From: Paraspadella gotoi | Taxonomy: Eukaryota; Chaetognatha | Assembly (NCBI GenBank): GCA_051294375.1 | Contig: CM119267.1 | Span: 22,693,486-22,757,485, forward strand | Direction of reading: 5' to 3' | Length of the DNA: 64,000 nucleotides | In this document: positions 45,337 to 56,200 of the stretch, piece by piece | Layout of the letters: each line of letters opens with the position of its first letter | Position numbering within the stretch: the first letter of the stretch is position 1 | Program-made: the position numbers and the translations under genes | Notes under the pieces: model-generated | Database searches by the model: none | Told to the model about the DNA's origin: nothing | The model's input: the letters and a program-made list of their open reading frames with translations, nothing else

Positions 45337-48300
45337 TTAAGGTCCCTTCACTCTTTCAGGGATGGTTCTCACGATCGGGGTGCATTGTTTGCACGTGCCC
45401 ACTTGGCCTGTAGGACCCATTTTACCTCGAACGCCTGGATAGCCTCTTGGTCCCACGGGTCCAGGTGGGCCGTCCGCACCTACCACGCTATCTCCCCTTG
45501 GCCCTTGCTGCCCGATCGGGCCCGCAATGCCAGGTGGGCCTGGCAATCCTATCCCTTGAGCGCCTTTTTGCCCTTTGGTGCCGGGCACTCCCCTCGGACC
45601 CGGACCTCCTTGGGGACCCTTATGACCTGGTAAACCCATAAAACCTCTTCTGCCCCGGGGACCGTCCTTTCCAGGAAGACCCGGCGGGCCTGCTTTGCCT
45701 GGTTTACCAATGGGACCCTGAATGCTTTGCCCGGGAGTACCAGGCGGACCTCTGAGTTCATGAATGAAATCTGCCATTTTGTTATCTAAAACACCCTGAC
45801 AAATTCTTCTGATGTCGCCATCTGAGAAACTTCTGCCCGGTGGTCCTGTTTGACCTGGCTGCCCCGCTGGTCCTGGACGCCCAGGAACTCCAATTGGTCC
45901 TTGTAAACCTGCAGGTCCTACAGCGCCTGGTGATCCTTGAGCGCCATTACTTCCTCTAGGACCTGCCTGACCAGAAAGGCCATCTTTACCAGGTATGCCT
46001 TGTGGTCCTGGTGGTCCTTGTGGGCCTGGCGCACCATGAACTCCCATCATCATAGGTCCACCGACATCGCCTGGAGGACCAGCTGGACCTTCAGGTCCCC
46101 TGTTACCCTTTGGTCCAGTTGGTCCACGTAACCCTGCAGGACCTGCGGGACCAGGCAATCCCTGGGGACCTCGAATTCCACCTTCACCAGGTTCACCTCT
46201 CGGGCCATCAGTTCCCCTTTTTCCAGGATCGCCTCTCGCACCATCCTGTCCTGGAAGGCCAGGAGGTCCTCTGACACCCGGAGTTCCTCTAGTCCCTCTT
46301 TCACCTTGAGGTCCCGGGTCGCCACGTTCTCCTACTTTTCCCGAGTGTCCTGGGTCTCCTTTTGGACCTGGAAGTCCCGATACTCCTGGTATTCCAGATG
46401 TACCTGGTTCTCCCCTATCGCCCAGTCGTCCCATTGGACCTGGTGGCCCTTGATCTCCTTCTCTGCCAGGAGCTCCTCTATCCCCTTGTTCACCTTTCTC
46501 TCCTTTTATTGCTGAACTTCCAGAGGAGCCTTTTAGCCCTCTTGCTCCTTCTGGCCCAACCTTCCCTGGATCGCCTGAGGTTCCTACAGCTCCTGGTTCT
46601 CCTGGTGATCCGGGAAAACCTCTGAGTCCTCGGGCCCCATTCAATCCAGGCTCTCCCTTATCTCCAAGCACTCCAGGGGGGCCAGGCTGTCCATCTTGAC
46701 CCTTGGATCCAGGGGGACCCAAAAGCCCGGGAACACCCGGTCGACCCTGAAGCCCTGGTGAACCTTTTTCCCCTCTTTCACCCGAACCTCCTTTTTGTCC
46801 TTTTTCACCAGCTTCTCCAGGAATTCCATCTCTTCCCGGAATCCCAGGTGGTCCTGCAGGACCAGGGATGGGTTCTCCAACATCTTTGATCACTGCAGGA
46901 TCACCCTTTTCACCAACTGGTCCCCTAGATCCCTTATCTCCCATTTTCCCTTGAGGTCCAATATCTCCTGCTGGACCCACGGGACCTAAAGCCCCTACTC
47001 CTCCGGAACTTCCCTTAGGCCCATCTGGTCCTCGAGGTCCAGGAAGCCCTCTTCTCCCTGGTGGACCTCTCGGACCAATATCCCCCTTATCTCCAATAGG
47101 CCCTTGTGCGCCATCTCCAGTGACTGCACCTGGTAATCCAGGTAAGCCCGTGTTTCCCTTTTCACCCAAGTCTCCTTTATCCCCAGCAACACCTTTCTGA
47201 CCTCTATCTCCCCTCGGTCCCGCTCTGCCAATTGGACCAGGCAATCCTCTCGCTCCTTTAGCTCCGACACTACTTACCCCTCCAGCATCACCAGGAGGAC
47301 CCGGTGGACCAGAATCACCCTTTTCTCCACCAAATCCATCTTCTCCCTTTTGTCCCTTTTCTCCGGTCGCCCCACCCGCTCCTTTTTGACCCTCCGGCCC
47401 TGGAAGGCCTCTCAACCCAACCTCGCCCTTAATTCCCTCGTCTCCCTTTTCGCCCTGAGGACATTCTTCGGGACATTCAACGACGCAGGTGTCGGTTTCA
47501 CCGAGTCTCGGATTGCAATGAAATTCGAGAAATTGAAGGTCGAGTGGGACGGTCGCGTATTCGTTGGTTTTTGCCACCAAAATTTGTCCATTGACGTCGA
47601 TCTCTCCTTTGGGTACCATCGGGTCGGTCCTCACTTCCTCACAATCGATATATAGCGTGACCAAGTCTTGTTCTTCCGTGCTGTGAATGTCAAAGGTCAT
47701 CTTGTGCCAATTTCCGTCGAACAATGACTCGACGTTGATTTCGTTGCGACTGTAATCGATGGTGTAGATTTCACCCTCGATGTCCAGGTAATAAAGAGTA
47801 ACGGATTTGGCGCCGCCGTTGAGCTCGACCCCGAATTGTCCGGTGGGCTTGGAATCCTCCAGCTTGACCAGATGGAACTTCCTGTTTTGCGAAACTTCCG
47901 GGACGCGGAAAATGCTCCTGACAGAGAAGTCATACGGCAGGCCTTGCGGAAACAGTTGCTCGGTGGACTCGCGGATGACGGCTCGACGGGTGATCTTCAT
48001 CGCTTTCTTCTTCGGGTTCTCTCCCTCGATTTGCTTGGTTCCCGGAAAAGGTTCCTCCTTTTCGAAATCGACGCCGATTTTGGAGAGGATGTTGTAGGAA
48101 GGCAAGGAGGCGATGTCCTCCTCCGCGAAAAAGTCGGGACAGACTCCGTCGAAGAGTCCCGGCAGAACCAGACCCTCGGGAATGGGCGTGCCGATGTTCG
48201 TCTCCTCCTCGGCGCCGATTTGTAGTTCGGCGCAGGCGCCGAAATCCGAGTCGGCTCGGCCGGTGTCGCTGTCCATCTCCAGCGTCTGCAGCACGACGTT

Positions 48301-48531
48301 GACGGCGTCGTTGCTGCTTTCCCGTTTGGCGACGACGACTCTTCCGTCCGTGGAGATGGGGGCCATGTCGATCCCGCTCATACTGTCGACTTCTTGGCAA
48401 TCGACGAAAAGCCTCAACGTGTCGCCGTCCTTCACCATGTGCATCATGTGAAACTCGCAGTCGCCCAGCGAGTCGACTCCGTTGCGGAAGACCGTTGATT
48501 GGGGTCGGCCGCGCGAGTCGGTGAAGTCGAC
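45337..48531 (-). CDS. COL9A1-like: 3.2-kb terminal exon: TSPN 6 (end) and 7, entire triple helix, NC1
   Basis: Acceptor CCCAATCCCAG precedes 48531, and the frame is open for 1,064 residues to the stop at 45337-45339. Residues 1 to about 359 hold the rest of TSPN 6 and all of TSPN 7, ending in a Cys cluster (CVVECPEECPQ). Gly-X-Y triplets start at 47454 and run with short imperfections to about 45400. Breaks include NC3, NC2 and a Met-Met-Met triplet at 46045-46053. No intron interrupts the triple helix, unlike vertebrate fibrillar and FACIT genes with many small exons. The Gly-X-Y part uses more A/T at third positions than the TSPN part. Confidence 0.93.
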   Translation of the reverse strand, partial: VDFTDSRGRPQSTVFRNGVDSLGDCEFHMMHMVKDGDTLRLFVDCQEVDSMSGIDMAPISTDGRVVVAKRESSNDAVNVVLQTLEMDSDTGRADSDFGACAELQIGAEEETNIGTPIPEGLVLPGLFDGVCPDFFAEEDIASLPSYNILSKIGVDFEKEEPFPGTKQIEGENPKKKAMKITRRAVIRESTEQLFPQGLPYDFSVRSIFRVPEVSQNRKFHLVKLEDSKPTGQFGVELNGGAKSVTLYYLDIEGEIYTIDYSRNEINVESLFDGNWHKMTFDIHSTEEQDLVTLYIDCEEVRTDPMVPKGEIDVNGQILVAKTNEYATVPLDLQFLEFHCNPRLGETDTCVVECPEECPQGEKGDEGIKGEVGLRGLPGPEGQKGAGGATGEKGQKGEDGFGGEKGDSGPPGPPGDAGGVSSVGAKGARGLPGPIGRAGPRGDRGQKGVAGDKGDLGEKGNTGLPGLPGAVTGDGAQGPIGDKGDIGPRGPPGRRGLPGPRGPDGPKGSSGGVGALGPVGPAGDIGPQGKMGDKGSRGPVGEKGDPAVIKDVGEPIPGPAGPPGIPGRDGIPGEAGEKGQKGGSGERGEKGSPGLQGRPGVPGLLGPPGSKGQDGQPGPPGVLGDKGEPGLNGARGLRGFPGSPGEPGAVGTSGDPGKVGPEGARGLKGSSGSSAIKGEKGEQGDRGAPGREGDQGPPGPMGRLGDRGEPGTSGIPGVSGLPGPKGDPGHSGKVGERGDPGPQGERGTRGTPGVRGPPGLPGQDGARGDPGKRGTDGPRGEPGEGGIRGPQGLPGPAGPAGLRGPTGPKGNRGPEGPAGPPGDVGGPMMMGVHGAPGPQGPPGPQGIPGKDGLSGQAGPRGSNGAQGSPGAVGPAGLQGPIGVPGRPGPAGQPGQTGPPGRSFSDGDIRRICQGVLDNKMADFIHELRGPPGTPGQSIQGPIGKPGKAGPPGLPGKDGPRGRRGFMGLPGHKGPQGGPGPRGVPGTKGQKGAQGIGLPGPPGIAGPIGQQGPRGDSVVGADGPPGPVGPRGYPGVRGKMGPTGQVGTCKQCTPIVRTIPERVKGP

Positions 48532-48604
48532 CTGGGATTGGATGGAAATAAATTAAATTTAATAATTGTTAAACAAAGAAAATAAAACGATGTTTTTTTA
48601 AAAA

Positions 48605-48660
<56 letters not shown>

Positions 48661-50215
48661 CAGAAAGAAAGAAAGCCCTAAACTCCCCCGCACACCTTCA
48701 GTTCTCCCCTATATCCGTCCAATTTGAGTCCGAACTGCGTGTTTCCTCGTGCGTCGTCGATCTTAATGAGATTGTGGGCGCGGCTTTTCGCTTCCTCGCA
48801 TTCTTTAAAAGTGGACACGAGCGTAAAGGACTCCGGCACGGCGCCGCCGAAAACGTCCCTGGCGCTCATGTCGAGCCGAGCGCGCCGGTCGATCTCCCAC
48901 GCCGATCTCGACCCGGCACCGGAAATTTTGGAGCAGCCGCTGACGTCGCCGCAGTCGTCGGAGATGCGGAACCGCTGCAAGATGTTGTATCCGCCGCGGA
49001 ACGCAGCGCCGCCGCCGCCGCTGCTCGAGCGGCGACTGAACTCCAAATCCGCGCAGTCGCTGCTCTCGCCGCGCGACGGGTCCGTGTCTAGACTCAGGTG
49101 CTGCAGCTTTACGGGAATCGTCTTATCGTCTCTGTCTCTAACTGCGACTTGGACGCCACCGCCGACGTCGACGTCTCCGCGCGGCGCCAACGTCGCCGTC
49201 TCCACGGGGACGCAGTCGACGTAGAGGGTGACGGCGTCTCCGTCAACGCCCACGTGGATCTTGTGCCAGGCGTCGTCGAAGAGACCGTCGACGCTGCGAG
49301 TGAAACGCGTCGTCCGCGGGCGTCCGTCTTGATCCACGAGGGTTAGTTCGACCGTACGGTCGCGTCCGTTCATTCTGAGTCCGAACTGAGGCCGTCCGTC
49401 CGAACCCAGCATGCGTACGAGGTGCCAGTCCTCGCCGACTTGAGAGTTGTCGAGTTGGTAGAGTCCGCTGAGGGTGAACCGATCGGGGAGGCCTGGAGAT
49501 GAAGGGGAGAAAGGGTAAGGCGGGAAAAAGAAACGTTTTTCTAAATTCTTAAACATAAAAAATTAAATAATGATTTTAGGGAAAAAAAATTTAATTTGTA
49601 ACTTTATTGTGTAATCCTTTCGTTTCGTTGCTTTGCAGGAATAAGTTTGATTTGTTTGTGACAACTGAAATAAAACAAATCGTTGTCACAAACAAATCAA
49701 ACTTATTCCAGTAAATTTGTAACTTTAAATAAAAAAAAAAAATTTCAACATCTGAACTTTTTGTTTGAAGATTTTTCCATGCAACGCCAGTGCTCCTTGA
49801 ATTTCGAATGTCTTATTAAATCTTGACAACAATAAATAATAAATATTTCCATTCACCCGACGACGTGATCTCTCTCGTCTCGTAGCCCAGCCGCGCGGCG
49901 TTGGGATCGTCCACGTAGAAGGCGGAGGAGCCGCGTCCGGCGCCGGCGCCTTCGAAGACGCCGCGGGCGGAGACGGCGCCGCGCTGCAGACCCGCGGGGA
50001 GGAGGAGGTCCGTCTCGCCGCCGGCAGAGGGCCAAGTCTGACCGGAGTAGAGATCGTCGCAGGAATGGGACGAGGCCGACTCTGGATCGAGTGTCATGGC
50101 TAATTCCTGAAAAGTGTCGAACGAAAAATCAAAAGAAGGGAATTAACCGAGATTTTTATTGGAAAAAATGAATGAAACTCATTAAAAAATCAATCAATCA
50201 ATCATTCAATAAATG

Positions 50216-50280
<65 letters not shown>

Positions 50281-53200
50281 GTCTTTCTAACAAATTACAG
50301 CGTAAATTTGTAGAAAATTTTATGTCGGTTCTGAGTAATATTATCTATTATTATCCCTAATTCTTAATCCTTAGTCCGTACTTGAACGTCGACGGCGGTC
50401 GTTCGGCCGGTATTCTCAGAGTAGCCCATGTAAATATTTCCGTCGGCGCTGATCTCACCAAAATCCTCCAGCGGGTGACTCTCGACCTGAGAATGAATTA
50501 CATAGAAGATAAATTGAAATTTAAAGATCACAAAGGATTAAGTAGGAGATTGATGGTAACTGCTAACAGTTTTTTTTATTATTTTTTTACATTTTTTCAC
50601 TTTTTTTTAGAAAAAAAAAATCTTAAGAGGAGCTTTTCTGTCAGTAATGACCATTCCAATTTCATTAATATTTAATGTCGAGATTACGTATTTTTATTTT
50701 TAACCAAAATTAAAAAAGACATTTTATTCGATTATATTGCGAAATTATCGATATTATGCTATGTATTTGTAAAAATGGACCTTCAAACATCGACTCACCT
50801 CTACGCAGTCCACGTACATCGTCAACCGCCCTCCTCGATTGGCGAACGACACTCTGTGGAACTGATCGTCAAAGAGACTTCCGGCGTTCCTGAAGGCGAC
50901 CGCCCTCTCGCGTCCGTCGGAGCCGGGATAAAAGAACTCGAGAATTTTTCGGCCGCCGTCGAACCGGACGCCAGCTTCCGGCCGCCCGTTCCGGCTCTGA
51001 AATCTCACCAAGTCCCACCGGTCGCCCAACGCCTCTCTCTTCATCCGGAAAAGGCCGGAGAGACCGAATTCCGGCGGGAGTCCGCCCGGAAACATTCGAT
51101 CGGTGCCGAGACGGAGTGTTCCGCCGCGCCGGATAGAGTATGCCGCGCTGCGTCCGTCCGAGCCGACGATCTGCTCCGCGGCGGCGACGCTGCCAACGCC
51201 GCGCGGCGTCAGGGAAAACGGCGGGAGAAAGTCGTAGCGGGATTCGAAAGTGGCGCCGCCGCCGCCGCGTGCGCCGAAGAGGGAGTCGCAGTCGTCCGTC
51301 GATGCCTGATTAAAAGTGGGTCGCCGGGTCGTTGGAAGAAATACAAATTAAATAACGAATTAGTAGTTAACAAATTGGTTAATACTGGTTAATAGTATTG
51401 GTTAATATTGGTAAATACTTCGACATTTTAAAATATTTATTTTACATCATTTTTAACAATTTATCAAATCTTCGTCCAAACTCGCCTTTCGTGGATCGAG
51501 ACTCATACGAAGCCTCTGGACGTCGAAGGAGGTCGTCCGCTCTCCACGATCGTCCACACCCAGTTGGATGTGCCCGTCCCTTTGAGGTGAAGTTGATTAA
51601 ATACAGATGTGAAGACGGAAAGAATGTAGGAAAAAATAAATAAGTTCGAGTTAGTGATAAATTTCCAAATCTCACAATCTAATTTGCATGTTGCAGATAT
51701 CAATTTTTTTTTTAAATTGAAACTCTTAATTTAAACTTGCGAAGACTACTCGCGAACAAATTTCCTGATGATAATAAAATTTTAAGTGATGCATGACACT
51801 AGAATTGAAATGTCGATTCAGTCGGCGAAAGGCAGTTCTACCCGGAGATGTTCCTAACCACCGGGCTGCGCAATTCAAACGTACATATAAAATAGGAAAA
51901 TATAACTTAGTCTTACATAATACCACTTGTTTTCATAGTGAACGGAGATGTTTATATTTCTAGCCGTAGCATGCGTCTTTCCCCGCTATAATTTTTTATG
52001 GAAGTCTTTTTATTGATTAACGTGGTAATATATTCTCGGTCGTACTCTCACACTTCTAACGACCCGCCCCCGTCCCTTCCCTCTGAGAAACCTCTCCCAC
52101 ACCTACCCTCACCTCGACACGGGCTTCGCCTCCTCCACACTTTTCTCGTCAACCTCCACGCAGTCGACGACCAACTTCATCTTCCCTCCTCTGTTGACGA
52201 AGGCCACCTTGTGAAACTCTCCGTCGAAGAGTCCGTCGACGCCGTCGAAGCTCAGCGTCCTCAGCGACCCGTCCGCCGCCGCCGCGTAAGAATATTCGAC
52301 GCTGCGACGCCGCGGATCGAAGCGGACGCCGCCTTCCGCCGCGCCGCCGCGGGAGGAGAAGCGGAGGAGGTGATAAGGGGAGGAGAGGGAGTCGTCTTTC
52401 ATTCTGTGTGGGGGGAAAGGGGGGGCGGCATAGTGAGGGGAAAGTGGAAAGGTAATTTAACGAGACATTGTTCTGCCATCATACGTATGAATTGGTACAA
52501 GCTATGTAATGATATGTATTTCGGCTAATTCAGCAAAATGTTAAAATAGTATGAGGTGTAGTAATAAATAAATAGTAGTAATAAATATAAGAACAAATAA
52601 TGTACTGGGTGGTTGTTTAAAAATACCAATGACAAAAAAGTTTTACCTGACGATCCCTTCCAAGCCAAACTCTCCCGGCAATCCGGCCAAGAACATCTTT
52701 CCGGTGCCTATCTTCATTTCCCCCCCGCTCCGCACCGAGTAGGCGGTGGACCGGCCGTCGGCGCCGGAAATGGCCGACGCGGCCGAGACTGCGCCGACTC
52801 CGTCCGGCGTGAGCGAAAACGGCGGGAGGAAGTCGTACTCGTCCCTGAAGGGATTCGGTCCGTACAAATCTTTGCACGTGTCTTTGGTCGGACGTGCGGC
52901 GTCTTTGTAGAAGCGGAGAGACTGGATGTCGACGCGGACGGTTTTGGACGAGCCTGTCGGGGGACAAGGGGTAGGGAAGGGGGGTCGAAGGGTTTCAGGG
53001 ATGTTGAAGGACTTTTCTAAAGTAAAAAGAGAGGAAAAATAAGAAAAGAGTGATGGAAGCTTTAATCCACTTTAGTCTGTTCCAAGTCCGGTCCAAGATA
53101 GCTTATTTATAAAATGAATGGATTATTTTTATATTTTCTTAGCATAGTATCTCTTAGTATTCTCTACTCTCTCTTGTTCTCTTCTTCAAAGAAGCGAGGC

Positions 53201-56200
53201 GTGACTCTGAATACATAAACTCGATCGGTCAATGTATTCTCTGCCTTTCCTCTCTTGAGTTGAGGACGATAACAACGATAGATTTTAATCAGAGCCCGCC
53301 GCGCCCGCCCGTCCGCCCGTCCGCGCGCCCCGCGCCCTATATTGTTTCACCTTTTTTTAAAAAGATTATCCTTTCCACTTTTTCCCGATTCTCGTTTGCT
53401 TTATCTGTTTTCTATATTACGTCATACCTTCTTATTTCTTGTCATTTTATGTCATTTACCTCATTTCGGTCATTTAATGTCATTGCATTGCTGATTATTA
53501 AAAAAATATCTACGCTCCACGGATCCTCTTTGATTTTTTTCTTTTAATATTTTTCCTTTTTTCATTTATTTATAAAATCCTTTTCTTTACCTTTTTTTCT
53601 TTTTCTATTTTTACTCTTTCCTCTCTCTGTTCACTCTACTTTCAGTGAAAAGTTTCACCTCTTTTCCTGATTTCTTTTTTCCTTTTCCCGTCTCTTCTTC
53701 CTTCTCCGGCCTCCTTCCTCGTTCACGACAAGATTTACAATCGCGAGATGATAAGTGAATCGTGATTATCTTACCGCCGTGATTACATTGTGAGAGACAT
53801 CGTTAACCCTCTTCCACATTCTCGTTTAAAGGTCATTTTTTTGTGCTGAAAGTATATATTTGATGATCAAACAAGCTAAAAAAAGAAACAATGCTTGTTT
53901 GGCAGCTAGCAATACGTAAAATGTGATCGCAAAATTCGAGCGAAACAATAAAATAACAATAAAATCGAGAACAAAAAACAATATTTTTTTTTCGGTCAAG
54001 AAACCACTCCTCTTAAAAAAAAAACAAAAAAACAACAACATAAAAAGCGACAACAAAAACATCAAACAAACTTAAACAAAAAGGAACCCACCGTCCTGCT
54101 TGGCCGTCAGTACGTTCCCGCCAACGTCGATCGGACCGTAACCCGGCGTCGTCTGCGTCTCCGCAGGAAGGCAGTCCACGTAGAGCGTCGCAGCGTCTCC
54201 CTCCATCGCCAGCTGCAGCTTGTGGAACTGACCGTCGAAGAGCGGTGCGACGGCGGCGGAGGAGAAGGTGTTGGCCTGGGTGTAAGAAGGTGAGGCAAGG
54301 GTAGAGGGTAAGGAAATTGTGGGGGACAATGGACGGTAAGGAAATACGGAAGGAGCGCGACGACAATCACGATACTTACCCACGGGGCACGGTATAATTT
54401 AAAAATTAACGTATTTGAAACGAAAGACGTCTGAAAAAAGCGCCAGTGAAAAAGCGCTGAAATCCGGAAAAAAAGAAATAAACACCGACACAAATAAAAA
54501 ACTGAACGACAAATCAAAAGAATACATTATATTCAATCCTTCTGTTTTCTCCTTCTCTCCATTAACTCTTTTAGAAATGAAACAAAAGATACAAATTTAA
54601 TTAGAAAAACAATAATAAATTTAAAAAAATTAAATAAAATAAACGAAAAATGATATATTAATCTCATTGGATTGAGTCCCCTCCCCCCCTTCGCCCTCCG
54701 GGCTTCATTTCCCGCCTCACGCTGGTTCGACATCGCACGTCCGACTGATAACGTTTCGAGATATAATCAGCTAATGAGTAATTTTTTTTTCAAATGAGTC
54801 GGCTCCCTAACTAATGAGCTTAGCAACGCCTTCGTTAAAACAAAATCTTCATTTTTTTTTAGCAGAATTTTTGATATTTGCGTTTCGTTTCCCTTTTTTT
54901 TTATATTGTAATTTTTCCCGCTGCTTTCTTTTTATTTCGTTTTCGTCACGTTTCGTCTCTTCTCTTTCCCCAACAAAAATTATTTCCTTGCAATCCCTTT
55001 AATTTTATCCTACAACCTTTTTAAACTATCTCTTGTACTTACAATCTTCCCCCACGGGTCCGAAATCCTATCTCTGACAGACAGTCTCCCCCCTCCTTCT
55101 TAAAACCATCATACCAATTAACCCCCCCCTTTTATTAATTTCCTCTCCTCCCGAGGATGGTCCTCCACGGGCGATCTTCCATCCACAATTTCCCCCGCCA
55201 TAATAATTTTTCAATCTCTGTGTTTTTCGTTTGCTTTTTATTAACGAAGCTTTTTACTGTACCTAAAAGGTCATATAGGCCGCAGAAAGTGTGCCCAGGG
55301 CCGTATCCGTAGATTTATTCATTGATTCATTTCATTCATTTCATCCACGATTTAATTTAATCCACTTTCCAATTTCCCCACCTGCAGACTTCCCCCTCCG
55401 TCCAAATAAAACACGGTCACGCTCTTGTCCGATCCGTCGAGATTGAGTCCGAACTGCGGCCTCCCGTCCGAGGCCTCCACTCCGAGGAGATTCCAACTCT
55501 CCGTCCGCGAGGCCGCGTTGTTCAGGCGGAACACGCTCTCCAGGGTGAAGCCTTTGAAAAGGGGGCAGGCGGGAATTTGATTGAGTAGAAGATTTATAAT
55601 TGCTCGGTTTTAAAGAAGAATTCTCGATGTGGGCGGGAATATTTATTTAAGAAACGATTATTTAGTCCTTAGACTTTTATCGACCTTTATAATTTTTTTT
55701 GGAAATTTTGATAGTCAGGGGCAAGATAGCTTATTTATTAAATAAATTTTTTTTTTATTTTATTATTATTTTTATTAAAACAATTTTTATTTTGTTTGTA
55801 CCAATTTCATATACATATAATAAATATCAATTATATTTATATCCCCAAATTTGAAAAAAAAAGAATTCAGAGACATTGTTTCTTTGTCATGGTAAAAATA
55901 TTTAATGTTATATAAGGCAATATACTAAAATCGGCTCATAGCCCGAGAGAACCACACGAGTTTAATTTAGTAATAAAGTTTCTTACACTCTGTCTCAATC
56001 TTTTACTTTCCCCCTCTCACCTCTCGGTGGCAGTCCGCGAGAGAGCGAGTCGGATGTAGGGAGAACGAGATCGGCTCTGTCGCCAACTCGGAGAGCTGAG
56101 GCGCGTGAGGTGGAACCCGCGATCTTCTTAGTTCCTGAGGGTAAGTAAGGTAAGTAAAACAAATATACAATTATTTTATCAAGAATGTATTTATGTAATA

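Noticed and set aside
47930-48400. ORFs on other frames of the collagen exons (both strands)
   Set aside because: Shadows of the GC-rich TSPN frame, which has clear domain motifs.
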